From Proteobacteria bacterium UBA1847 (GTDB lineage Bacteria > Pseudomonadota > Gammaproteobacteria > Steroidobacterales > Woeseiaceae): a DNA stretch of 8,685 bases. The stretch is from contig DDIP01000347.1 in NCBI GenBank assembly GCA_002338605.1, positions 2,434 to 11,118 of the forward strand, in the 5' to 3' direction. Below the pieces are notes generated by a model. That model made no database searches. It worked only from the letters and a program-made list of their open reading frames with translations, and had not been told where the DNA came from. Below are positions 1-5,852 of the stretch, one piece after another (within the stretch, counting starts at the first letter, position 1; each line of letters starts with the position of its first letter). Both the position numbers and the translations under genes were made by a program.

Positions 1-504
1 AGTCAGCGGCAATAAAGGTGGCCGCAACCTGTCGGGCCCGTTTTGTTCGAATGCTATCAGTGCTTTGCCGGTCGAAGTTGCGTGGATAGGCCATCGAGTG
101 CCGACGTTACCTGATGCGCCGAGCAGGTGCTTACTGGTGACCTCGTCGAGGATCAGCATCGTATCGTCGATCGGCACTTCCAGCGTTGCGGTCTCACCGG
201 TTTCCTCCGCGAGTTTCTTGAGCAGCGGCCGGGCACGCATGCGCAGTTGATTGCCAGACAGTGCCTGCACACCGAGGGCCATCATGCGTGGACCCAGCCG
301 GTAGGCGGTGGTCGCCGGATTTCTGTCGAGTAATTCCTCACTCAGTAAGGCCTGCAGCAATCGATGTGTGGTTGTCTTGTTCAATCCGGACAGGTCGGCG
401 AGTTCTGCAAGGTGCAATTCCGGCGCTTCAGAGGTGAAGAGTTTCAATAATCGAATCGCGCGGAGCGCAGCCTGGGCTCCCTTGGGTTTGACGTTATCGC
501 GCAT
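1..504 (-). CDS. IclR-family transcriptional regulator (C-terminus cut by window edge)
   Basis: This is the N-terminal 168 codons of a DNA-binding repressor or activator; the frame is open to base 1, so the C-terminus lies outside the window. Residues about 10-75 form the IclR-type winged helix-turn-helix: AIRLLKLF, then LAELADLSGLNKTTTHRLL (about 32-50), a wing, and AYRLGPRMMALG (67-78). The effector-binding domain starts around residue 85; LEVPIDDTMLILDEV and the WPIHATSTGKALIAF segment (about 138-152) are typical of the family, where the latter is part of the ligand domain. The start at 504 is supported by a GGA Shine-Dalgarno core six bases upstream (511-513 on the plus strand) and by an in-frame stop at 532-534 with no other start codon between. 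It diverges from the PuuA-like ligase gene, which it most likely controls together with itself through the palindrome at 513-541. The ligand cannot be read from the sequence. Confidence 0.93.
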   Translation of the reverse strand, partial: MRDNVKPKGAQAALRAIRLLKLFTSEAPELHLAELADLSGLNKTTTHRLLQALLSEELLDRNPATTAYRLGPRMMALGVQALSGNQLRMRARPLLKKLAEETGETATLEVPIDDTMLILDEVTSKHLLGASGNVGTRWPIHATSTGKALIAFEQNGPDRLRPPLLPLT

Positions 505-512
505 GATGATTC

Positions 513-541
513 CATATAGTGAACTTGAATTTCACGATATG
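513..541. promoter_or_regulatory. Candidate operator: 29-bp near-perfect palindrome
   Basis: The sequence CATAT-a-GTGAA-c-TT-g-AA-t-TTCAC-g-ATATG is centred on base 527, and 12 of 14 base pairs are symmetric. The core GTGAA-N7-TTCAC resembles the TGAAA/TTTCA half-sites known for some IclR-family operators (KdgR type), but that likeness is from memory. It begins 9 bases upstream of the regulator's start codon, next to its ribosome-binding site, and lies 73 bases upstream of the ligase start. Occupancy would be expected to affect both divergent genes. No convincing -35/-10 pair could be assigned: TTGACG (488-493) and TATAGT (515-520) on the plus strand are 21 bases apart, too far for a normal sigma-70 spacer. 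Confidence 0.65.
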
Positions 542-614
542 CTATCACAAAGCCTATTGCGAAGGCAGTGCAAATCGTTGATGCTCATCCCAAACCGCTG
601 TACGGACTATAAAA

Positions 615-2000
615 ATGGCCAAACCGAACCCGCTGCTAAAAGAACTCAGAGCTGTCGAGAAGAAACACGGCAAATTCGAGGCGCTTGAGTTGTTACTTCC
701 GGACCTGAGCGGCGTACTCAAAGGCAAACTGATTCGCCCGGCTGACTACGCGAAACACTGTGCGGACGGCTTCACGTTTTGCGCGGGCGTCACGTTGCTG
801 ACGACGCTTGGCGAAACCGTAACCGGCATCCCCTATGGCGAGGGTGACGGCGATCCCGACATGCCTGCCCGACTGGTGCCAGGCAGCTTCGCGCCTGTCC
901 CCTGGGCAACAAGGCCAACCGGGCAGGCGCTGTTTCGCTTGTTCGACGACGATGGAGCGCCCTTCTTCAGTGACCCGCGCGCAGTACTGGAGCGGGCATT
1001 GCAGCCCCTTCGGAAAATGGGCCTTACTCCCGTTATGGCCACTGAACTCGAATTTTATTTGCTGAATGCAAATGCAGAAACACCGACACCGGCTGCACCA
1101 CTCATTCCGGGCACCGGCAGGGTTCAGCCCGGAGCACAGGTCTATCACCCGGACGACCTGTACGAAATCGAAGCATTCCTGAACGACGTTTACGATTACT
1201 GTGACCTGCAGAACATTCCAGCCGAGTCGGCAATTTCCGAGTATTCGCCGGGGCAATTCGAAATCAACCTTCGCCATGTCGATGATCCGGTACTGGCTTG
1301 CGACCACGCGGTACTCCTGAAACGTGCGGTGAAGGCCGTGGCCCGCAACCACGGCTTTATTGCCTGCTTCATGGCGAAACCCTTCGAAGAGGATTCCGGA
1401 AGCGGTCTGCATATCCATATGAGCCTGGTCGACAAGCACGGCAAGAACTACTTTTCACACGGCAAGGAAAAACTCGCCTCGCCGCCATTCTCAGCGCGAC
1501 TACGCCACGCCGTTGGCGGCTTGCTGAAAACCATGTCCGAGGCGACGCTGCTGTGTGCGCCGAATGCGAATTCCTATCGACGTCTCCGACCCGACATGTA
1601 CGCACCGGTTGAGCCCAACTGGGGTGTCAACCATCGCATCGTCTCGATTCGTATACCAAGTTCCGATGCCGGAAATCTGCGCTTTGAACACCGCGTCGCG
1701 GGAGCCGATGCCAACCCTTACCTGGTGACCGCTGCTGTCGTTGCAGGCGTTCATCACGGATTGAAAAACAAGTGCGATCCGGGTCCCATGATCGAGCAAA
1801 GCCAGATGGTCGTACCAAAACTGAAAATCCCGAATCGCTGGGACCAGGCAATTTCAAAATTTTCACGCAGCAAGATTCTGCCAGAATACCTGGGTGCCGA
1901 GTATTGCAAGTACTACGCGATGAACCGCAGTGCAGAAAGCGCGAAGTTTCACAACACCGTCAGCGATCTCGATTTCGACTGGTATCTGCGCGCCGTCTAG
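615..2000 (+). CDS. Glutamine synthetase family protein, PuuA-like gamma-glutamylamine synthetase
   Basis: This 461-residue protein belongs to the glutamine synthetase superfamily and most resembles PuuA, which joins glutamate to putrescine using ATP in the cytoplasm. The N-terminal beta-grasp part carries PDLSGVLKGKLI (29-40). The catalytic domain has TELEFYL (143-149), ESAISEYSPGQFEINL (204-219), FMAKPFEEDSGSGLHIHMSL (252-271), NSYRRLRP (319-326), the NHRIVSIRIP arginines (339-348) and RFEHRVAGADANPYL (356-370). By analogy with GlnA, metal ligands would be E144, E146, E209, E216, H266 and E358. The NLYDLPPEE-type adenylylation site of type-I GlnA is absent, and the length is close to E. coli PuuA, so ordinary GlnA is unlikely. 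The start at 615 has only a weak Shine-Dalgarno (ACGGAC). It is divergent from the IclR gene and convergent with the MFS gene. No other puu genes are visible, so the amine substrate is open: putrescine, ethanolamine or another amine. Confidence 0.88.
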   Translation: MAKPNPLLKELRAVEKKHGKFEALELLLPDLSGVLKGKLIRPADYAKHCADGFTFCAGVTLLTTLGETVTGIPYGEGDGDPDMPARLVPGSFAPVPWATRPTGQALFRLFDDDGAPFFSDPRAVLERALQPLRKMGLTPVMATELEFYLLNANAETPTPAAPLIPGTGRVQPGAQVYHPDDLYEIEAFLNDVYDYCDLQNIPAESAISEYSPGQFEINLRHVDDPVLACDHAVLLKRAVKAVARNHGFIACFMAKPFEEDSGSGLHIHMSLVDKHGKNYFSHGKEKLASPPFSARLRHAVGGLLKTMSEATLLCAPNANSYRRLRPDMYAPVEPNWGVNHRIVSIRIPSSDAGNLRFEHRVAGADANPYLVTAAVVAGVHHGLKNKCDPGPMIEQSQMVVPKLKIPNRWDQAISKFSRSKILPEYLGAEYCKYYAMNRSAESAKFHNTVSDLDFDWYLRAV

Positions 2001-3286
2001 TCGGCTTCGCTGGCACGGGCGAGGTCGGTGTCAATCCACTTGCCGGCCCGAAAATAATGAAACGCGGCCCACGGCAAAATCAGGCAATTGACGATCAGCA
2101 GGCTGTAACGAATCGACTCGTTGCCAAAACCCGGCCGCAACAAATCACTCAACGCGCCGGTCAGCCAGGGGCCGATCGCAAGGCCTATGACGTTGATGAT
2201 CAGCAACACCAGGGCCGACGCTGTCGCTCGCATGCGAAGTGAAACCAGGCTTTGTGTCAGCGACAGGACCGGCGCGAGATAGACGTTATTGGTCAGTGCC
2301 GGAATCACAAAAAACAACAACACCATTTGCCAGGTACTCGCGAGAAACATAAAAGACATCAGTACCATCGTCAGCAGGGTGACGACCGCGATAAACGTCA
2401 ACGCACGGCGCTGTCCAGAGCGGCCGAGCCGATCAGCAACATAGCCTCCGAGAAAAAAGCCGGCGCCGCCGGAAATACCTAGGATCAGGCCGAGCCATAC
2501 GAGTATGACAACCACTCCTGTGCTGAAACTGCGGTCAACAAAACTGGGCAGGAACCCGATGACCGAGTATCCGACCAGCGACGACAGCCCTGCGGCAACT
2601 GCCATATGAAAAAACGAGCGGCGCAATTTGAGGAAGTGCCACACCTCGGCGAGGCGCGGCCGATTATCGCTGGCATTACGGTCTTCGGAAGCACCACGGC
2701 GCGGCTCGACGACCGTAAACCTGACCACGAGCGCGAGCAACAGGCCCGGCACGCCGACAACGAAAAACGTCTTGCGCCAGCCAAGGTTTTCAACGGCCCA
2801 GCCGCCAGCGAGGTAGGCAAGCATGATACCCGCCGAAATACCCACGGTATAAAAACCCATTGCGGCCGAACGTTGCTCAGGCGGAAAGTAGTCCGCGATC
2901 ATCGAATGTGCCGGCGGGCTTCCCCCTGCCTCGCCAACACCCACGCCGATGCGCGCCAGTGTCAGATAAACGAGGTTGGTCGCGAAACCGGAAATTGCGG
3001 TCATCCCGCTCCACAGCGCAACTGCGGCGGCGATCAGGTTGCGGCGATTGCAGCGGTCTGCGTATTGTGCGATCGGTACGCCCAGCGTCACATAAAACAT
3101 CGCGAATGCCGTTCCGGTCAGGAAGCCAAGATACGCATCACCCACACCGAACTCTGCCTTTATCGACGGCAGCAGGATGGCGAGTATCTGTCGATCGACA
3201 AAGTTGAACATGTAGACAATAGCCAGGATGACCATCGCATATCGTCGCGCACCTGGCGACACCATCGGTCCTGCCGGGCCATTCAT
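1997..3286 (-). CDS. MFS transporter, Spinster-like
   Basis: This 429-residue inner-membrane protein of the major facilitator superfamily has about 12 predicted membrane segments. The first helix contains NFVDRQILAILLPSIK (28-43), a hallmark of Spinster-like MFS proteins. Motif A follows helix 2 as GVPIAQYADRCNRRNLI (69-85), with its second copy at GGYVADRLGRSGQRR (280-294). RIGVGVGEAGGSPPAHS (112-128) is also typical of this subfamily. A hydrophilic central loop spans about 194-225. Substrates of bacterial relatives are mostly unknown; lysolipids and drugs have been proposed. It lies 19 bases downstream of the phosphate permease gene on the same strand, so it is probably cotranscribed, although a phosphate-related role is not evident. 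The start at 3286 has no clear Shine-Dalgarno; M8 is an alternative, with AGGA three bases upstream of it. The stop overlaps that of the convergent ligase gene. Confidence 0.9.
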   Translation of the reverse strand: MNGPAGPMVSPGARRYAMVILAIVYMFNFVDRQILAILLPSIKAEFGVGDAYLGFLTGTAFAMFYVTLGVPIAQYADRCNRRNLIAAAVALWSGMTAISGFATNLVYLTLARIGVGVGEAGGSPPAHSMIADYFPPEQRSAAMGFYTVGISAGIMLAYLAGGWAVENLGWRKTFFVVGVPGLLLALVVRFTVVEPRRGASEDRNASDNRPRLAEVWHFLKLRRSFFHMAVAAGLSSLVGYSVIGFLPSFVDRSFSTGVVVILVWLGLILGISGGAGFFLGGYVADRLGRSGQRRALTFIAVVTLLTMVLMSFMFLASTWQMVLLFFVIPALTNNVYLAPVLSLTQSLVSLRMRATASALVLLIINVIGLAIGPWLTGALSDLLRPGFGNESIRYSLLIVNCLILPWAAFHYFRAGKWIDTDLARASEAD

Positions 3287-3290
3287 TTGT

Positions 3291-3315
3291 CTGCCGCAGT
3301 CTTGCCTAAGGCAAG
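3291..3315 (-). other. Short inverted repeats at the pit/MFS junction
   Basis: CTTGCC-TAA-GGCAAG (3301-3315) is a perfect 6-bp stem with a 3-base loop. CTGCCGCAG (3291-3299) is a second palindrome directly downstream in the direction of transcription. The first hairpin contains the pit stop codon (3306-3308) and the second occupies the short gap before the MFS start. No U-run follows, so this is not a standard intrinsic terminator. It could pause RNA polymerase, protect the 3' end of a processed transcript, or tune translation of the MFS gene. The structure is seen in the sequence; the role is inference. Confidence 0.4.
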
Positions 3316-4556
3316 ATTAACTTGAACAGGTAGAAGAACACGATCGCCAGGAATGCGCCGGCAGGAACCGTCACGACCCAGGACGCGAAGATGCGCGTTA
3401 CGACGCGAAGATCGATGGCGTCAATACCACGTGCCATGCCGACGCCGAGTACTGCACCCACCAGCGTATGCGTCGTGGAAATCGGCATGCCCGTACCTGA
3501 CGCGATAACAATGGTCGTCGCGGCCGCAAGTTCCGCCGCAAAGCCACGACTCGGCGTTAGCTGCGTTATTCTCTTCCCGACCGTCGCGATAACGTGCCGG
3601 CCGTAGGTGGCCAGGCCGATTACAATGCCGCCGCCACCGATCAGCAATACCCACACGGGTAGCGTGGATTTCGCTGTGATCGATCCCGTTGTCGCAATAC
3701 CGATGACCGCTGCCAGAGGACCAACCGCATTGGCAACATCATTGGATCCGTGGGCAAAAGCCATGCCGCAGGCCGTGACAATCATCAGCACGCCAAATAC
3801 TTTCTCAACCGTATAGAAGTGCTGGCTCTTTTCCGCTTTCGGATCGGGCTTGATCTTGGCAATAAAATACGCACCGGCCAGGGCGATACCGACCGCAATG
3901 GCCATTGCCAGCAGGTAGCTGTCACGCAGGTCCAGATCCAGCCCAACGTGCGTAAGGCCTTTCAGAATGGTCACAAGCGTTATCGTGAATGCCGCAAAAA
4001 ATATATACACGGGCACGTAGCGCTTGGCTCGCACGAGGGGATCGTCCTGGTGCAGGATGAGCATTTGCACGCTCTTGTAAATCAGGTATGCAATGAATCC
4101 GGCGGTCACGGGCGACACCACCCAGCTCGTTACGATCGTGCCAACCTTGCCCCACTGAACTGCGTCAATGCCGATACCAACAGCAGCAAAACCGACGATG
4201 GCACCGACGATTGAATGCGTCGTCGATACGGGCCAGCCGTTTTTCGATGCGATGAGTAACCAGACCGCAGCGGCCAGCAGTGCGGCCAGCATGCCGTAAA
4301 TCAACAGAACTTCGTCACCCTGCAACAGATTTGCGTCGACGATGCCCTTGCGAATGGTCGACGTCACCTCGCCGCCCGCCAAAACAGCACCGGCGAATTC
4401 GAATATGGCAGCGACGACAATCGCCTGTTTGATTGTTAGTGCACTTGAGCCGACTGACGTCGCCATCGCATTTGCAACGTCATTCGCACCGATGCCCCAG
4501 GCCATGAATAAGCCGAACGCGCCAGCCAGGCCGATATAGATGTATTGCGCTTCCAT
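3306..4556 (-). CDS. pit: PiT-family inorganic phosphate transporter
   Basis: This 416-residue low-affinity phosphate permease of the PiT (PHO4) family takes up phosphate, usually as a metal-phosphate complex, with protons or sodium across the inner membrane. The internal duplication of the family is plain. The first half has GANDVANAMATSVGS (23-37) and GWPVSTTHSIVGAIVG (107-122). The second half has AHGSNDVANAVGPLAA (268-283) and GMPISTTHTLVGAVLGVG (356-373). A hydrophilic linker containing KIKPDPKAEKSQ (234-245) separates the halves. The rest is nearly all hydrophobic helices, and the length fits the shorter bacterial members. The start at 4556 is preceded by a GGGGG stretch six bases upstream, a usable ribosome-binding site that abuts the hairpin at 4567-4585. 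It follows the DUF47 gene by 42 bases, the classic DUF47-Pit operon arrangement. Confidence 0.96.
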   Translation of the reverse strand: MEAQYIYIGLAGAFGLFMAWGIGANDVANAMATSVGSSALTIKQAIVVAAIFEFAGAVLAGGEVTSTIRKGIVDANLLQGDEVLLIYGMLAALLAAAVWLLIASKNGWPVSTTHSIVGAIVGFAAVGIGIDAVQWGKVGTIVTSWVVSPVTAGFIAYLIYKSVQMLILHQDDPLVRAKRYVPVYIFFAAFTITLVTILKGLTHVGLDLDLRDSYLLAMAIAVGIALAGAYFIAKIKPDPKAEKSQHFYTVEKVFGVLMIVTACGMAFAHGSNDVANAVGPLAAVIGIATTGSITAKSTLPVWVLLIGGGGIVIGLATYGRHVIATVGKRITQLTPSRGFAAELAAATTIVIASGTGMPISTTHTLVGAVLGVGMARGIDAIDLRVVTRIFASWVVTVPAGAFLAIVFFYLFKLILP

Positions 4557-4566
4557 ACTTTGCCCC

Positions 4567-4585
4567 CAGGGCCTCTCAAGCCCTG
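4567..4585 (-). other. Intergenic hairpin next to the pit ribosome-binding site
   Basis: In the gap between the DUF47 and pit genes, the minus-strand transcript can form CAGGGC-UUGAGAG-GCCCUG, a 6-bp stem with a 7-base loop. The last stem base is also the first G of the GGGGG Shine-Dalgarno-like run (4563-4567) used by pit. This could limit ribosome access or mark an RNA processing point, setting the ratio of accessory protein to permease. No U-run is present, so it is not a terminator. The structure is seen; the function is inferred. Confidence 0.4.
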
Positions 4586-4598
4586 TTCTTGTTTCTTG

Positions 4599-5273
4599 TT
4601 AGTGGGAGAGCAACAGCTCAAGGCGGCGCCCGACTCGCTCCGCCATGTCGGCGATTTCGCCCGTCAGTTCGATAACTTTGTACATGAACACGGCGTCAAT
4701 CGGATCCAGCGTCTTCTCGAGACGGAACAAGGAAGCACGCAATGCGGCCTGCTTGTCGTCAGTATCGGTTTCGATCCGATCCAGCTCTTCAATCAGCCCG
4801 GCAACCAGTGTGACTTCAGCGCCACGAAAGCCCGCGGTAAATAACTCGTCCAGTTCGCGTACGCTTTTCCTGGCTTGCTTGGCCGCATCAATATTGCGGT
4901 CGACAAACTCCAGAAACTGTTCAGCAATTTCTTTCGGGAATTGCATTTTCCGGCCCAGTACCAATCCGGAAACATCTTTAGTCCGGTTTGCTATCTTGTC
5001 CTGCACCAGCAATAACTCAAGCAGGTCCTCACGAGGGACCGGCATAAAAAGGCTCTTCGGCAAATGCAGGCGAATTTTTTTCTTGATGTCATCTGCCCTG
5101 TGTTCAAGGCTTTCGATCTCATCGCGAACAGAGGCAGCTGTAACCCAGTCATTGGCAAATGCCGCGGTGAAGAACGCGTTTAGCTGCTTGGCACAGCGAT
5201 ACGCGATGTCGATATGCTTTTCGAGCGGTTGAACCGGCGACTTGCCGAAAATGTTTGCCAGAACGTTTGCCAT
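4599..5273 (-). CDS. DUF47 (TIGR00153) PhoU-like phosphate-transport accessory protein
   Basis: This 224-residue all-helical cytoplasmic protein of the DUF47 family is distantly related to PhoU. Such proteins are encoded beside Pit permeases and are thought to control their activity. Family marks are LANIFGKSPVQPLEKH near the N-terminus (5-20), the acidic metal-binding-like segment SLEHRADDIKKKI (55-67), FMPVPREDLLELLLVQD (76-92), IANRTKDVSG (94-103) and the final IADMAERVGRRLELLLS (207-223), matching the repeated PhoU-type helix motif. The frame is open 40 codons further, to 5393, but that extension lacks family likeness and would run across the divergent promoter region. The start at 5273 gives the normal family length and has AGAGG ten bases upstream. 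It is the first gene of the probable DUF47-pit-MFS operon. No Pho-box could be identified with confidence. Confidence 0.93.
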   Translation of the reverse strand: MANVLANIFGKSPVQPLEKHIDIAYRCAKQLNAFFTAAFANDWVTAASVRDEIESLEHRADDIKKKIRLHLPKSLFMPVPREDLLELLLVQDKIANRTKDVSGLVLGRKMQFPKEIAEQFLEFVDRNIDAAKQARKSVRELDELFTAGFRGAEVTLVAGLIEELDRIETDTDDKQAALRASLFRLEKTLDPIDAVFMYKVIELTGEIADMAERVGRRLELLLSH

Positions 5274-5283
5274 TCGAGTCTTG

Positions 5284-5288
5284 CCTCT
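5284..5288 (-). promoter_or_regulatory. Ribosome-binding site deciding the DUF47 start
   Basis: On the minus strand AGAGG lies 10 bases upstream of the ATG at 5273. The spacing is slightly long but usable. Together with the loss of family likeness further upstream, it favours this start over the in-frame ATG at 5393. Confidence 0.45.
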
Positions 5289-5318
5289 TTGTGGGTCTTG
5301 ATTTCGAGCCGCAATCCT

Positions 5319-5327
5319 ACCATAGCA
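5319..5327 (-). promoter_or_regulatory. Possible extended -10 promoter for the DUF47-pit operon
   Basis: The minus strand reads TG-C-TATGGT, an extended -10 element with 4 of 6 matches to TATAAT. It would place the transcript start near 5312, giving a leader of about 40 bases before the DUF47 start. A weak -35 (TTATGG) lies 18 bases upstream. The assignment rests on pattern only. Confidence 0.3.
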
Positions 5328-5353
5328 ATCCCCGGCGAATGGCCATAAACCCG

Positions 5354-5362
5354 TGATAAACT
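5354..5362 (+). promoter_or_regulatory. Possible extended -10 promoter for the EVE gene
   Basis: The plus strand reads TG-A-TAAACT, an extended -10 with 4 of 6 hexamer matches. It would give a leader of roughly 20-25 bases before the ATG at 5392. There is no good -35 at the expected place. The rest of the 118-bp divergent region (5274-5391) shows nothing else I can support. Confidence 0.3.
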
Positions 5363-5391
5363 GCGCGGCCCGGGAACCCCAGAGTAGCGCC

Positions 5392-5844
5392 ATGGCCTAT
5401 TGGCTTATGAAATCCGAACCCGATGCCTACAGCATCGACGACATGCAAAAAGATGGCCGCGATATGTGGGACGGTATTCGCAACTATCAGGCCCGTAATA
5501 TGATGCGCGACGACATGAAAATCGGTGACGAGGTTTTTTTCTATCATTCGAATTGCAAGGAACCGGGAATCGTTGGCATTACCAGGGTGGCGAGTGACCC
5601 CTATCCTGATCCGACCCAATTTGACAAGAAATCAAAGTACTACGACCCGAAAAGTCAACGAGACAATCCGACGTGGATCCTTGTGGATGTCGAGTTCGTC
5701 AGAAAGCTGTCACGCTGCATTTCGCTTGCTGAAATCAAGGCCGACAAGTCGCTGTCCGACATGGTGCTGACACGAAAAGGCAACCGCCTGTCTGTCATGC
5801 CGGTGAGTGCCAGGCACTGGAAACGGATTCTCAGCCTCGAGTGA
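5392..5844 (+). CDS. EVE domain-containing protein (Thy28/THYN1-like)
   Basis: This 150-residue single-domain protein is made almost wholly of an EVE domain, a PUA-like fold that binds modified bases in DNA or RNA. Its human relative is THYN1/Thy28. Conserved marks are YWLMKSEPDAYSIDD (3-17), WDGIRNYQARN (26-36), GDEVFFYHSN (45-54), GIVGIT (59-64), the YPDPTQFD and YYDPKS acidic-aromatic segment (71-88), PTWILVDVEF (93-102) and LTRKGNRLSVMPVS (126-139). The pocket-lining positions look intact. Length matches the usual 140-155 residues. The frame is open to a GTG at 5353, but the ATG at 5392 starts exactly where family likeness begins and has AGAG seven bases upstream. The gene stands alone on its strand, divergent from the phosphate operon and 8 bases short of the convergent Mur-ligase gene. 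Its cellular target is unknown; no methylase or restriction gene is nearby. Confidence 0.94.
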   Translation: MAYWLMKSEPDAYSIDDMQKDGRDMWDGIRNYQARNMMRDDMKIGDEVFFYHSNCKEPGIVGITRVASDPYPDPTQFDKKSKYYDPKSQRDNPTWILVDVEFVRKLSRCISLAEIKADKSLSDMVLTRKGNRLSVMPVSARHWKRILSLE

Positions 5845-5852
5845 GACTGTGG

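Noticed and set aside
488..520. Sigma-70 promoter TTGACG ... TATAGT for the PuuA-like gene
   Set aside because: The spacer would be 21 bases, too long for a standard promoter, so it is not listed as one.
308..688. 126-codon plus-strand frame spanning the IclR/PuuA-like intergenic region
   Set aside because: It overlaps the IclR gene in antisense and the ligase start out of frame, and has no recognisable motif.
693..1439. 248-codon open frame on the minus strand inside the PuuA-like gene
   Set aside because: It is antisense to a gene with clear family motifs; its translation shows no recognisable domain and fits the shadow frames common in GC-rich coding DNA.
2606..3325. 239-codon open frame on the plus strand across the MFS gene
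   Set aside because: The product is arginine- and histidine-rich with no domain or membrane pattern, whereas the opposite strand has full MFS motifs.
5353..5391. GTG-initiated 13-codon extension of the EVE protein
   Set aside because: Homologues begin at MAYWLMKSEP, and the extension overlaps the likely -10 element.
5274..5393. Forty-codon N-terminal extension of the DUF47 gene, starting at the ATG complementary to the EVE start (CATG)
   Set aside because: The extension lacks family likeness, exceeds the normal length and would cover the divergent promoter region; MANVLANIFGKSP is the expected family start.
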